The notes under the pieces: model-generated
What the model saw: only the letters and a program-made list of their open reading frames with translations
Told to the model about the DNA's origin: nothing
Database searches by the model: none
Assembly: GCF_001305595.1 (NCBI RefSeq)
Contig: NZ_CP012405.1
Coordinates: forward strand, 36,001-100,000
From: Azospirillum thiophilum
GTDB taxonomy: Bacteria; Pseudomonadota; Alphaproteobacteria; Azospirillales; Azospirillaceae
Direction of reading: 5' to 3'
DNA length: 64,000 nt
Shown here: positions 9,473-18,419 of the stretch, piece after piece
Layout of the letters: every line of letters starts with the position of its first letter
Numbering within the stretch: position 1 is the stretch's first letter
Made by a program: the position numbers and the translations under genes

Positions 9473-10422
9473 GGCAGACCTCCTTGAGTGGAAAAGGCCG
9501 ACGAAACATCGAGCATCGCCGGACCGCCGACGATGATGAAGACGCAGGGCAGGATGAAGACCACCATCGGCAGCGTCAGCAGAACGGGCAGCCGCGCCGC
9601 CTTCTCCTCGAACCGGGCGAGCCGCCGCGCCCGCATCTCGGCGGACAGCACGCGCAGCGCCTGGGCAAGCGGCGTGCCGTAGCGCATCGCCTGGATCAGC
9701 GTGGTCGCCATGCCGCGCACCCCCTCGACGTCGACGCGGCCGGCAAGGTTCATCAGCGCCGCCCCCCGGTCGGAAAGCACGCGCATCTCCGCCGCCGTGT
9801 TCGACAGCTCGCCGCCCAAGGCCGGATAGGCCGGAGCGATCTCGCGGGCGACGCGGTCCACCGCCGCCTCCAGCCCCAGTCCGGCCTCGCCGCAGATCAC
9901 CAGCAGGTCGAGCGCGTCGGGCAGGCCGTTGCGCACCTCCTCCATCCGGCGGCCGCGCAGAATGCGGAGCGCGAGGTCGGGAAGCCGCCAGCCGAACAAT
10001 GCTCCGGCCAACGCCTCCACCCCCCGGCCCGCGCTCCCCAGCGCCGCCAGCATGTCGTCGCAGACCAGCACGGCCAGCGTCGCCCCGGCACCGATACCCA
10101 GCAGCTTGGCCCCGACCAGCATGTGGAGATGCGCCGGGCGGGTGTAACCGGCGGCCGCCAGCGCCCGCCGCAACCGCTCGCGCTCGGCGGCGCCCACCAG
10201 GGGGGTCGCGGCGAGCCAGGCGCCGATGCGGTGAAGCGGGCCGCCACGGCCGGATCCATCGGCCGGCACGCGCGCCGGCTCCTTGGAACCGCCGGTGAAA
10301 GCCGCCAGCCGGGCCGCCAGCCGGTCGCGCATCCCGCAGGACCGCAGGCCGGCGACGCCGGTGAGGATCATCAGAACCCCGAACGCCAGGAGCGCCGGGC
10401 GTGGGATGAGGCCGTCGATCAT
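9469..10422 (-). CDS. tadC: TadC, type II secretion F-domain inner-membrane protein
   Basis: 317 residues. It contains an N-terminal membrane helix, a cytoplasmic linker, and the T2SSF domain (MRRxE-like region, LPDALDLLVICGEAGLGLE, then LSNTAAEMRVLSDRGAALMN). Two C-terminal hydrophobic stretches include TLPMVVFILPCVFIIVGGP. TadB and TadC form the platform in the inner membrane on which the pilus ATPase acts. Overlaps tadB and tadD by 4 bases on either side. Confidence 0.9.
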   Translation of the reverse strand: MIDGLIPRPALLAFGVLMILTGVAGLRSCGMRDRLAARLAAFTGGSKEPARVPADGSGRGGPLHRIGAWLAATPLVGAAERERLRRALAAAGYTRPAHLHMLVGAKLLGIGAGATLAVLVCDDMLAALGSAGRGVEALAGALFGWRLPDLALRILRGRRMEEVRNGLPDALDLLVICGEAGLGLEAAVDRVAREIAPAYPALGGELSNTAAEMRVLSDRGAALMNLAGRVDVEGVRGMATTLIQAMRYGTPLAQALRVLSAEMRARRLARFEEKAARLPVLLTLPMVVFILPCVFIIVGGPAMLDVSSAFSTQGGLP

Positions 10423-11399
10423 GAGAGCGTCCGCCGGATCAGGAGTTGCATGGTGCCGATGCCGACCACCAGCAGGCCGCCGGCCATCGCCAGCATCATG
10501 TTGCCGCTCGGCTCGTCGATCAGGCGCCGGCCATAGTCGGGGTTCAGCAGGAACAGGCCGCCGCCGGCAAGGAACGGCAGCGCCGCCAGCACCACGGCGG
10601 AGCTGCGCGCCTCCGACGTCAGCGCGCGGGTGCGCAGCCGGACCCGGCGGCGCTGGCGGATCATGTCGGCCAGATTCTCCAGCGGTTCAGTCAGATTGCC
10701 GCCGGTTTCGCGTTGCAGGGTCAGGGTCACCACGAAGAAACGGAATTCCGGCAGCCGCACATTGGCCGAGGCGCGACCCAGCACGGTTTCCAGATCGACG
10801 CCCACCGCCGTCTCGTCGACGATGCGGCGGAACAGCGGGGCGATCGGCTCGCCCAATTCGACGCTGACCATGCGCAGGCTTTCCGACACCGGAATGCCGG
10901 CGCGGGTTGCCCGCACCACCAGCCCGATGGCGTCGGGCAACTGGTCCAGCAGCATTTCCAGCGTCTTGCGCCGGCTCGCCGCGAAGACCGTCCGCGGCGT
11001 CACCACCAGGGCGGCCAGCGAGACCAGGGCCGCGCCCGCCTCGCCCAGGACCGGCCCGGTCGCCCACCAGGCGAAGGCCGCCGCCGCCGCCCCATGGACC
11101 AGCGTGCGCCACAAGCGGATGCCGGGCGGCAGGAAGACCGTCTGGCGCCGCGCGTAGAAGCGCGACATCAGCGCCTTGATGCGGTCGCTCCGCGTCAGCC
11201 GGCCGATGCCGGTGATGTCGGTTTCGCCGTCCTTTCCCCCATCCCCGCCCGTCCCGCCATGCCTCAGCCGGGCGATGGCGAGCAGGCGATTCCTCAACGC
11301 CCTTTCCCGCCCATGCTCGCGGATCGTCGAGGCGGCGGCGATCACGGTAAGGGCGGCCAGAAGCAGGATGGCGCCCTGGATTGCGGCGATGCGGTCCAT
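10419..11399 (-). CDS. tadB: TadB, type II secretion F-domain inner-membrane protein
   Basis: 326 residues. An N-terminal helix (GAILLLAALTVIAAASTI) is followed by a cytoplasmic part, two membrane segments and the T2SSF motif LPDAIGLVVRATRAGIPVSE with the QRETGGNLTEPLENLADMIR stretch typical of TadB/GspF proteins. C-terminal helices close the protein. Partner of TadC in the pilus platform complex. The gap to cpaF upstream is 11 bases and the stop overlaps the tadC ATG. Confidence 0.9.
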   Translation of the reverse strand: MDRIAAIQGAILLLAALTVIAAASTIREHGRERALRNRLLAIARLRHGGTGGDGGKDGETDITGIGRLTRSDRIKALMSRFYARRQTVFLPPGIRLWRTLVHGAAAAAFAWWATGPVLGEAGAALVSLAALVVTPRTVFAASRRKTLEMLLDQLPDAIGLVVRATRAGIPVSESLRMVSVELGEPIAPLFRRIVDETAVGVDLETVLGRASANVRLPEFRFFVVTLTLQRETGGNLTEPLENLADMIRQRRRVRLRTRALTSEARSSAVVLAALPFLAGGGLFLLNPDYGRRLIDEPSGNMMLAMAGGLLVVGIGTMQLLIRRTLS

Positions 11400-11410
11400 T
11401 CCGTCTCTCC

Positions 11411-12802
11411 CTATGGGCCGAGCGTGGCGGCGGTCCAGGCCGCCTCCTGCCCGAAATGGGCGAGGCGGTCGATGAAGCGGGGCCGCAAGCCGGTCGCGGC
11501 GTAGCGTCCCTCGATCAGCCCGTCGCGGGTCTCGCCCCTGAACTCGAAGGTGAAAAGGTCCTGGGTCAGGATCACGTCGCCTTCCATGCCCACCACCTCG
11601 GTGACGTGGGTGACGCGGCGCACGCCGTCGCGCATGCGCTGGATCTGCACGATCACATGGACCGCCCCGGCGATCTGCTGGCGGATCGCCCGGCTCGGCA
11701 GGCTCATGCCGGCCATCAGCACCATGTTCTCCACGCGGCTCAGCCCATCGCGCGGGTTGTTGGCGTGGACGGTCGACATCGAGCCGTCATGGCCGGTGTT
11801 CATCGCCTGAAGCATGTCGAACGCCTCCGACCCGCGAACCTCGCCGATGATGATGCGGTCGGGGCGCATGCGCAGCGCGTTGCGGACAAGGTCGCGCTGG
11901 GTGATCTGCCCCTGGCCTTCCAGATTGGGCGGCCGTGTTTCCAGGCGGACGACGTGGGGCTGCTGGAGTTGCAGTTCGGCGGCGTCCTCGATGGTGATCA
12001 GCCGTTCGGTAGGATCGATCATCCGCGAGATCGCGTTCAACAGCGTCGTCTTGCCCGACCCGGTGCCGCCGGAAATGATGACGTTCAGGCGGCAGCGGCC
12101 GATGATCTCCAGCGCGCGGGCCAGCGGCTCGGACATGCTGCGGTATTCGATCAGATCGCGGAAGCCGATGGTGCGGCGGGCGAATTTGCGGATCGAGATG
12201 CAGGCGCCGTCGAGCGCCAGCGGCGGCACGACGATGTTGACGCGGCTGCCGTCGGCCAGACGCGCGTCGACCATCGGACTGGACTCGTCCACCCGCCGCC
12301 CGACCGCCGAGGCGATGCGTTGTGCGACGTTCAGCAGATGGTTGCCGTCGCGAAAGCGGACGGGGACCTCCACCAGCCGGCCGTCCCGCTCGGCGAAGGT
12401 GCGCGACGGGCCGTTGACCATGATGTCGGTGATCGACTCATCGGCCAGCAGCGGCTCCAGCGGACCAAGCCCGATCATGTCGTGAACCAGCTCGGTCGCC
12501 AGGATCGCCTGTTCGCGGCTGTTGAGCTGGCAGCGTCCAGCGGTGGCGATGTCGTCAATCAGCCGTTCCACCAGCGGGCGCAACGTCTCGGCCGGCATGT
12601 CGGCGACCGTCGCCGGATCGATCCGCGCCAGCACCTGCGCCCGGACATCGTTGATCGACCGGTTGAGCGTGCGCAACGGTGTGACCGGCGCGGCAGGGGG
12701 CGCCGCCATCGGAGCCGGGATGTCCGGCACCGTCGCCGCCGGAATGGCGGGGGCCGGGATGGCGGGGGTCGGGGCCGCCTTGCGGCCGAACAGCGGGGTC
12801 AT
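11411..12802 (-). CDS. cpaF: CpaF/TadA secretion ATPase
   Basis: 463 residues from ATG 12802, which overlaps the cpaE stop (ATGA); ATG 12814 is the alternative. A Pro/Ala-rich N-terminus precedes the conserved GLGPLEPLLADESITDIMVN segment. ISGGTGSGKTTLLN is the Walker A, ERLITIEDAAELQL the Asp box and TVHANNPRDGLSRVE the His box region of the type II/IV secretion ATPase family. It is a cytoplasmic hexamer that powers Flp pilin polymerisation through TadB/TadC. The frame is open further upstream to 12898, but that extension overlaps cpaE and looks non-coding. Confidence 0.93.
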   Translation of the reverse strand: MTPLFGRKAAPTPAIPAPAIPAATVPDIPAPMAAPPAAPVTPLRTLNRSINDVRAQVLARIDPATVADMPAETLRPLVERLIDDIATAGRCQLNSREQAILATELVHDMIGLGPLEPLLADESITDIMVNGPSRTFAERDGRLVEVPVRFRDGNHLLNVAQRIASAVGRRVDESSPMVDARLADGSRVNIVVPPLALDGACISIRKFARRTIGFRDLIEYRSMSEPLARALEIIGRCRLNVIISGGTGSGKTTLLNAISRMIDPTERLITIEDAAELQLQQPHVVRLETRPPNLEGQGQITQRDLVRNALRMRPDRIIIGEVRGSEAFDMLQAMNTGHDGSMSTVHANNPRDGLSRVENMVLMAGMSLPSRAIRQQIAGAVHVIVQIQRMRDGVRRVTHVTEVVGMEGDVILTQDLFTFEFRGETRDGLIEGRYAATGLRPRFIDRLAHFGQEAAWTAATLGP

Positions 12803-14001
12803 CGGCGCAGCCATCGGCGGAACATCCCCCGGGCGGCGGCCGGGCGGCCGGCGACGTCGGCGCCGAGCTGGCCGAACGCGTCGTGAAAGCGACGGCAATG
12901 GCCGAAGGCCAATTCACCGATGCCGGCGGCCAGCGCCAGCGGCACCGGGCGATAGGGGATCCAGTGATCAGGCATTCCCCCCAGCGTGCGCGCGATGTCG
13001 GCCTGCGGCAATTCGCCGGGCGAGCCGCGCCGGTTGATGACGGTGGTCAGCCGGGATCCGCCGGCGAGGGCGGCTTTCAGGCGGACCAGATCGCGCAGGC
13101 CCGGAACGCTGGCGTCGCCGATCAGCACGACGAGCGACGAGGCGGCGACCACCGCGCGGGCCGCGCGGGACTGGGCGCGCCCGGCATCGACGACGACGTA
13201 ATTGTGCCGGGTCTGCAAACGGTTCAGCACCGACAGCACGGCGGGCGCGGTCATGTCGATGCTGTCCTCCATCGGCTCTTCCGCCGCCAGCACGGCGAGC
13301 CGCTCGGACGCCGCGACCATCGCCCGCTCCATGAACAGATCGTCCACGCGTTCCGGCATCTCCACCGCCTCGCGCAGGGCCGGCTCCGGCTTCAGGTTCA
13401 GCGCCAGCGCCACGGTGCCGCCTTGAAGGTCGAGGTCGACCAGCGCTGTCCGCCCCCGCGCGGAATCGGCCAGCCACGCGCCGAGATGCACGGCGACGGT
13501 GGTGGTTCCGACGCCGCCACGGGCGCCGACGACGCTGATGAGCTTGCCGAGCCGGCCCGGCTGGTCGTCTACCGTCATGCCGGTGCAGGCATGGCGCAAC
13601 GTCTGCTCGACCACGTCGCGCGACAGTGGTTTGAACAGGTATTCGGTGACGCCCTGGCGCCGCAGGTCGCGGTAAAGGGCGATGTCGTTGCTGTCGCCAA
13701 CGGCGACCACGCGCACCGTCGGCTCGCAAACCCGCGCCAGCTCCTCCATGGCCGCATGTGGATCGGCCACGCCCGACAGATCGATCAGCAGAACCTCGGG
13801 CGACCGCTGGCGTTCCAGATCGCAGATGGCGGTGCGGATGTCGCCGGTTCGCACCTCGCAGGGCAGAACCGCCGGGGCGGCGCTCCGCAGCAGCGCCACG
13901 CTGGCCTGGTCCTGAAGATAAGCGAGCAGGCGGGGCGCCGTGTCGGTTCGGATGGCGTCGTCGCCAAGCAGGGGGCCAAGCAGGGGGGCGAGCAGGCTCA
14001 T
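12799..14001 (-). CDS. cpaE: CpaE/TadZ pilus localisation ATPase
   Basis: 400 residues. The N-terminal half is a receiver-like domain (EVLLIDLSGVADPHAAMEEL and LFKPLSRDVVEQTL), and the C-terminal half is a ParA/MinD-like ATPase with the deviant P-loop VVGARGGVGTTTVAVHLG and ALVDLDLQGGT. CpaE/TadZ places the pilus machine at the pole and recruits the other components. The Walker A lacks the usual lysine after GxG, which is common in this family. Overlaps cpaF; 8 bases from cpaD. Confidence 0.9.
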   Translation of the reverse strand: MSLLAPLLGPLLGDDAIRTDTAPRLLAYLQDQASVALLRSAAPAVLPCEVRTGDIRTAICDLERQRSPEVLLIDLSGVADPHAAMEELARVCEPTVRVVAVGDSNDIALYRDLRRQGVTEYLFKPLSRDVVEQTLRHACTGMTVDDQPGRLGKLISVVGARGGVGTTTVAVHLGAWLADSARGRTALVDLDLQGGTVALALNLKPEPALREAVEMPERVDDLFMERAMVAASERLAVLAAEEPMEDSIDMTAPAVLSVLNRLQTRHNYVVVDAGRAQSRAARAVVAASSLVVLIGDASVPGLRDLVRLKAALAGGSRLTTVINRRGSPGELPQADIARTLGGMPDHWIPYRPVPLALAAGIGELAFGHCRRFHDAFGQLGADVAGRPAAARGMFRRWLRR

Positions 14002-14009
14002 GGCGGCTC

Positions 14010-14735
14010 CTATGGCGTGGCCGGGGCGGAGGCGGCGAGACCGGGGGCGAGCAGCACGCTGGTCGCGGCGTTGTCCGATGGCAACTTCTTGACCCGGTCG
14101 GTGCGGTAACGCTGAACCGCCCCCGCCATGCGGGCGCCATCGGCCGGGCGGGTTTCACGGCCTTCCAGCAGATCGCGCGGATCGGCCAGCATCAGGGACA
14201 GGTTGCGCTGGGTGCTGCAACCGAGGATTCCCGTGGGCGTGTTCTCGAACCAGCCCTTCTCGATGTCGCCCCACTTGCCGCAGTCCGGCGCCAGGGCGAC
14301 GTAGCGGGTCAGCAGCAGGGTCGTGCCCGGCGTGTCGTCCGGCGAGAAGACGACGTTGTCGGCGTCCACCCCGGCCTCCCCCAGCAAGGCCGTCACCGCC
14401 GCGCGGGCCGGCGAGGACAACGGCTGTCCGGCCACCGACGCATGCAGCGCCGTGTCGCCCGCCCGCGCCGCCACGGCGCGCGCCGTCCGCTCGCGTTCGG
14501 CCGGCGTGATCGCGCCGCTGGCGGGGTTCACGGCGAGCGGCAGGGTGGCGGCCGCCACATCGATGCGGGTCGGGTGCCTCTCCGCGACGGTGGAGGGCGG
14601 CGGGGTCGTGCAGCCGCCAAGTCCGGCGCTCGGCGTGGCGAGGCCGATGGCCAGCGTGAGCGCGCGTAGCCAGGGAGGAAGCGGGCGTCTCTGCGGCATG
14701 GCGGTGCTCCGCGCGTGAATGGGTGAGACGGTCAT
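14010..14735 (-). CDS. cpaD: CpaD-family pilus assembly lipoprotein
   Basis: 241 residues from ATG 14735, overlapping the cpaC stop (ATGA); an ATG at 14699 just before the signal peptide is an alternative. The signal peptide ends in LGGC, a lipobox. RYVALAPDCGKW and the CSTQRNLSLMLADPRDLLEGR segment are CpaD hallmarks. CpaD is an outer-membrane lipoprotein needed for secretin stability. The frame continues without a stop upstream through cpaC in another reading frame, which is chance in high-GC DNA. Confidence 0.88.
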   Translation of the reverse strand: MTVSPIHARSTAMPQRRPLPPWLRALTLAIGLATPSAGLGGCTTPPPSTVAERHPTRIDVAAATLPLAVNPASGAITPAERERTARAVAARAGDTALHASVAGQPLSSPARAAVTALLGEAGVDADNVVFSPDDTPGTTLLLTRYVALAPDCGKWGDIEKGWFENTPTGILGCSTQRNLSLMLADPRDLLEGRETRPADGARMAGAVQRYRTDRVKKLPSDNAATSVLLAPGLAASAPATP

Positions 14736-16159
14736 TGCAGGATGAACCCGGCATCGCCGCGCAGCCGGGTGGCGCCGGGACCGATCGCCGGGGCGTTGAC
14801 GGGAACGGCGTCGGAAGCGTTGGTGGCGCGAGCGGCGGCGGGCCGCGCCTGGGCGCGGTTCAGGAAGATGCGTTCGACGTCGCTGGCGGCGGCGAAGCCG
14901 TCGGTCGGGGCGGACAGGGCGTTGGCGGCGGAAACCGGACGGACGAGGTAGGGGGTGACGACGATCACCAGTTCGGTCTCGTTCCGCTTGAAGCGGCTCG
15001 ACCGGAACAGCGCGCCCAACACCGGCACGTCGCCCAGCCCCGGCACCGAGTCCAGCATGGTGGACGAGTTGTTCTGCAATAGTCCGGCGATGGCGAAGCT
15101 CTGGCCACTCGCCAGTTCGATGGTGGTTTCGGCGCGGCGCACGTTCAGGCCGGGGATGCGGATGCCGTCGCTGACCACGGCGCCGGCGTCGGTCAATTCG
15201 CTGACCTCCGGGCGGACACGCATGCTGATCTGGCCGCCGGCCAGCACGGTCGGCACGAAATCCAGGCTGACGCCGTACTTCTTGAACTGGATTGTGGTGG
15301 TGCGGTCGGCCTGGGCGACCGGGATCGGAAACTCCCCGCCCGACAGGAAGCTGGCCGTTTCGCCCGACAGGGCCGTCAGGTTCGGCTCGGCCAGGACTGT
15401 GATCAGCCCATCCTCGGCCAGCGCGTCGACCACCGCGTTCACATCGACCTTGCCGCTGTTCGAGCGATAGGAACCGCCGAGCGAGCTGGTGGGCGGCGTC
15501 GCCCGCACGATGTTCCCGGCGGCGTCCAGGATGCTGCGGCCGGTGGCGATGCCGAAGGCGAAGGAGCCGACGTTGAACATGCCGTTGAAGTTGAACCCCA
15601 ATTCCTTGGTGATCTGCCGCGACACCTCGGCGACGCGGACACGCAGGTTGACCTGCGCCGCGGCGGCGACCGACAGCCGGTTGACCACCGTCTGGCCCTG
15701 CCCGACGTAACGCTCCGCCAGTTCGACGATGTGACGCGCCGCCGCCGGCGAGGCGACCGAGCCGGTCAGCGTGATCCCGGTGCCGGTGCCCTGCACGTCG
15801 ATGGCCGCTTCGGGAACCTGGGCCAACAGCTTCGCCCGCAGATCGGTGATCGGCAGGGTGACGACGACGGTGAAGGACGCCAGCTGCTTGTTGTCGATCG
15901 ACAGCGCATGGACGCTGGCCCGGCCCGGCGCCTTGGCGATGATGAAGAAGGCTTGCGGCCCGGAAGCCTGGACATCGGCGATCTCGGGGGCCGAGGTGAA
16001 GACGCTGGACGCCGGGGCCGGCAGGCTGACCGGCTGGCCGCCACCGACCTCCAGCGAGATCTCGCGCGGGCGGTTCTGGGCCATCGCGCCGCCATTCCAC
16101 AAGGGTGGAACGGCGGTAAGCAGGAGAGCCAGGAGGATGAACCAGCCGCGTTCGGTCAT
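14732..16159 (-). CDS. cpaC: CpaC/RcpA outer-membrane secretin
   Basis: 475 residues. A signal peptide (about 1-28) precedes a pilus-assembly N-terminal domain, a BON-like part (GTGTGITLTGSVASPAAARH) and the secretin core. Core motifs include FLSGGEFPIPV, the VPGLGDVPVLGALFRSSRF secretin signature and ETELVIVVTPYLVRPV. The protein forms the multimeric outer-membrane pore through which the Flp pilus leaves the cell. 54 bp separate it from cpaB. Confidence 0.93.
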   Translation of the reverse strand: MTERGWFILLALLLTAVPPLWNGGAMAQNRPREISLEVGGGQPVSLPAPASSVFTSAPEIADVQASGPQAFFIIAKAPGRASVHALSIDNKQLASFTVVVTLPITDLRAKLLAQVPEAAIDVQGTGTGITLTGSVASPAAARHIVELAERYVGQGQTVVNRLSVAAAAQVNLRVRVAEVSRQITKELGFNFNGMFNVGSFAFGIATGRSILDAAGNIVRATPPTSSLGGSYRSNSGKVDVNAVVDALAEDGLITVLAEPNLTALSGETASFLSGGEFPIPVAQADRTTTIQFKKYGVSLDFVPTVLAGGQISMRVRPEVSELTDAGAVVSDGIRIPGLNVRRAETTIELASGQSFAIAGLLQNNSSTMLDSVPGLGDVPVLGALFRSSRFKRNETELVIVVTPYLVRPVSAANALSAPTDGFAAASDVERIFLNRAQARPAAARATNASDAVPVNAPAIGPGATRLRGDAGFILQ

Positions 16160-16213
16160 TGTCCGGTTCCTTGTTGGTCGAGACGTGGATGGGAAGCGCG
16201 CTTGCGGCCGGCG

Positions 16214-17128
16214 CTACCGCTGGAGTGTTTCGGTCTTCGAGCCGCGGATGATCAGCATCGCCGGCCGGACATGGGGAGCGGGGTCGGCGGCGGGCGGGCG
16301 GGGAAGCGCGCGCAATGCCGGCGACACGTCCTCCGCCCAGGTCGCCGATGCGATCGGGATGGCCGGAGCGAGGGCGCCGCCCCCGCCGGCGGCCGGTTCG
16401 TCGGTGGCGAGGCTGCGCAGGGCGAGCGACAGCTTGCCGATGCTGGCGGCCACGGCGACCGCCTCGCCCTGTTGCGCCGCCACCTCCAGCGTCACGGTGC
16501 GCGGGACGCGGGCCTCCGGCGTGGCGCGGGAGGACGCGGCCGGAACCGTCGGAGCCGTCGGGGCTTCGCCCAATTGCTGGTCGATGGCGATGACGCGCAG
16601 ATTGCCCAGCACCGTCTCCCCCACCGCCTTACGCGTCGAACGGCCCTGCTCACCCTCGAAATTCTGGGTCAGGATCAGATCGACGCGGTCGCCGGGCCAG
16701 ATCAGCCCGCCGGTGGCGCTGACCGCGTCCACCGCCACCGCCACGGCACGGGTGCCGGGCGACAGGACCGCCGCCAGAAAGCCGCGTTCACCGGGAGCGA
16801 CGATCTGGCCGGCGATGATCGGTTCACCCGCAGCGAAGCTTCGCCGCATGACGGCGCCGCGATAGGCCTCCTCCTTCACCTGGCTACGGACCAGCGCCCC
16901 TTCGGGGGTGCGGCCGATGGGCCAATTCTCCCACCGCACATCCTCGGTTCGCAGCAGCATGCCGGGCGACATCGGCCGGGCGGCGACCAGAACCTGATCG
17001 GACGGCGGGAGCGTCGCCGGAGCCTCGGCGACGGTCGGGGGCTGGCCGGGCAGCATCCCGAAGGCGATGTAGCCGACCAGCGACAGGCCGGCGAACAGCA
17101 TCGCGAGAAACAGGATTCTCAGGGCCAT
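16214..17128 (-). CDS. cpaB: CpaB/RcpC pilus assembly protein (SAF domain)
   Basis: 304 residues from ATG 17128, which overlaps the cpaA 3' end by 10 bases. A single N-terminal membrane helix (LFLAMLFAGLSLVGYIAFGM) is followed by an SAF domain (VLVAARPMSPGMLLRTEDVR) and the RcpC segment with GDRVDLILTQNF. CpaB sits in the periplasm and works with the secretin. The C-terminal region (TWAEDVSPALRAL, MLIIRGSKTE) matches the family end. Confidence 0.9.
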   Translation of the reverse strand: MALRILFLAMLFAGLSLVGYIAFGMLPGQPPTVAEAPATLPPSDQVLVAARPMSPGMLLRTEDVRWENWPIGRTPEGALVRSQVKEEAYRGAVMRRSFAAGEPIIAGQIVAPGERGFLAAVLSPGTRAVAVAVDAVSATGGLIWPGDRVDLILTQNFEGEQGRSTRKAVGETVLGNLRVIAIDQQLGEAPTAPTVPAASSRATPEARVPRTVTLEVAAQQGEAVAVAASIGKLSLALRSLATDEPAAGGGGALAPAIPIASATWAEDVSPALRALPRPPAADPAPHVRPAMLIIRGSKTETLQR

Positions 17129-17673
17129 GCCACACCTCCGGAAGGGTTTGTCAGGGCAAGCATCCCGCCGGCGGCCAGGGCGACGCCGTAAGGCACGGAA
17201 TGGCGCGTGGCGATGCGGTGAACCTCTTCCACCAGGAGCCGGGCCGGACCGCCCAGGCGGCGGCGCGGGCCGAACCGGCGCAGAAGCCGCCGCACCAGCC
17301 CCAGCCGGCGGGCGATCAGGCATCCACCGGCGTAGACGACCGACAAGACACCTCCGGCAAGCGCCGTCGCCATGATGAAGCCCGCCGCATCGTCGGCGCC
17401 GACCAGAAGAACCAGCGCCGCCGCCAGCTTGACGTCACCGCCGCCGAGCCAGCCCCGTCCGTGCATCCAAGCAAGCGCCAGGAAAGTGACGAGGGCGGCC
17501 CCGATGGCACTCCACGGTACGGCCCCATGGACGACCGGCGGGGCGATACCGAGAACAACGAGCAGAACCGGGACCGTGTCGGGAATGATCCGGCGCCCGA
17601 GATCCTCGGCCGCCGCCCACCCCAACGCCAACCCGGCCAGGATGACCGGCGGCGATGCGCTGGATAGGTCCAT
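17119..17673 (-). CDS. cpaA: CpaA/TadV type IV prepilin peptidase
   Basis: 184 residues from ATG 17673. It is a small polytopic protease of the A24 family. The two catalytic aspartates are in AAEDLGRRIIPD and in the GxGD-type motif GGGDVKLAAAL. It removes the leader of Flp pilin and of the TadE-type pseudopilins. The reading frame is open upstream to 18147 but only the part from 17673 looks like the family. It is directly downstream of flp (38 bp). Confidence 0.88.
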   Translation of the reverse strand: MDLSSASPPVILAGLALGWAAAEDLGRRIIPDTVPVLLVVLGIAPPVVHGAVPWSAIGAALVTFLALAWMHGRGWLGGGDVKLAAALVLLVGADDAAGFIMATALAGGVLSVVYAGGCLIARRLGLVRRLLRRFGPRRRLGGPARLLVEEVHRIATRHSVPYGVALAAGGMLALTNPSGGVAWP

Positions 17674-17711
17674 GAACGGGTTGTCCGCTTGGAGCCGCGA
17701 GCCGATCCCGC

Positions 17712-17936
17712 TTAGGGGATCGTCGTGGACACGCCGCTGACCGAGGTTCCGATGCCGGTGAACATGGTCGCAACATTGGTGCCGAAGGTCTTGGCGCCGC
17801 CGATAATGACGAGGGCCACCAGCGCCGCGGCCAGCCCGTATTCCAGGGCGGTGACGCCCCGACGGTCGTTGATGGCGGCGCGGGTGGTGCCGCTCAGCGG
17901 AGCGAGGCACAGGCGGATGCGGGACAGAAAGGACAT
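17712..17936 (-). CDS. flp: Flp/Fap-type major pilin
   Basis: 74 residues. A basic leader ends with RRG, followed by VTALEYGLAAALVALVIIGG: the processing Gly, then Glu at +5 and Tyr at +6 of the mature protein, the hallmark of Flp pilins. The mature pilin is about 47 residues, mostly hydrophobic, with a Ser/Thr/Gly-rich tail. It heads the tad operon, as is usual, and should be the most highly expressed gene of the set. Confidence 0.93.
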   Translation of the reverse strand: MSFLSRIRLCLAPLSGTTRAAINDRRGVTALEYGLAAALVALVIIGGAKTFGTNVATMFTGIGTSVSGVSTTIP

Positions 17937-18419
17937 GACTGATCTCCGTCAGGATGGGAGCCGCGATCCGATCGGTTCCGCACTCTGGTGTGAGTTGGCC
18001 GGAGCCGGATGTCGGCGTTGATGCTCCGAAGGTGTCCTGAAAATGTCCCGGAATAAATCTATCGATAGGGGTAAGTCGTCGGATCGGCATCCAAAGCGTT
18101 AAGCGCTTTGGTGAAATATTCCGCTTTATGCTTGTCAACGCCCCCATAAACTCAAATGGAACTTGTGGCCTCTCCAGAAATTTCTATGTTTATTCGCAGG
18201 ATTTCGGAATGATTCTGCCGAAAAATACTCGAAATTTAGTTTAATTCGTAAGGCATCATGTGGTGCGCGGCATATCGCCTTATAGAAATTGTGGATTTCC
18301 AGAGTCCGTTGTTTGAACGAACGATAAGATACCTCGACGGCGTCGAAATTACGCAGTTGGGGTAATTCCGCGGGTGACTGACCGCCCTTGCGATCGGGCA
18401 AGATTTCGGGTTCTGTTGT
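17937..18419. other. AT-rich upstream region of the flp/tad operon
   Basis: No credible gene is seen. From about 18040 the sequence is clearly more AT-rich than the rest of the window. The tad operon promoter must lie here, reading leftward. A perfect 7-bp-arm palindrome lies at 18092-18110. Short open frames on the minus strand run into the IS copy at 18420 and have no family features. Confidence 0.6.
18092..18110. promoter_or_regulatory. Palindrome upstream of flp, candidate operator
   Basis: CAAAGCG-TTAAG-CGCTTTG: perfect 7-bp arms around a 5-base spacer, about 155 bp before the flp start. Form and place fit a regulator binding site; which protein binds is unknown. Confidence 0.4.

Noticed and set aside
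14010..16100. One 696-residue open frame spanning cpaD and the opposite reading of cpaC
   Set aside because: Only the part from 14735 down has CpaD features and a lipoprotein signal. The rest is low-complexity Arg/Gly/Pro from a shifted frame of the secretin gene.
17119..18147. A 342-residue CpaA with a long N-terminal extension
   Set aside because: The extension overlaps flp in another frame and has no family-like sequence. The peptidase begins at 17673.
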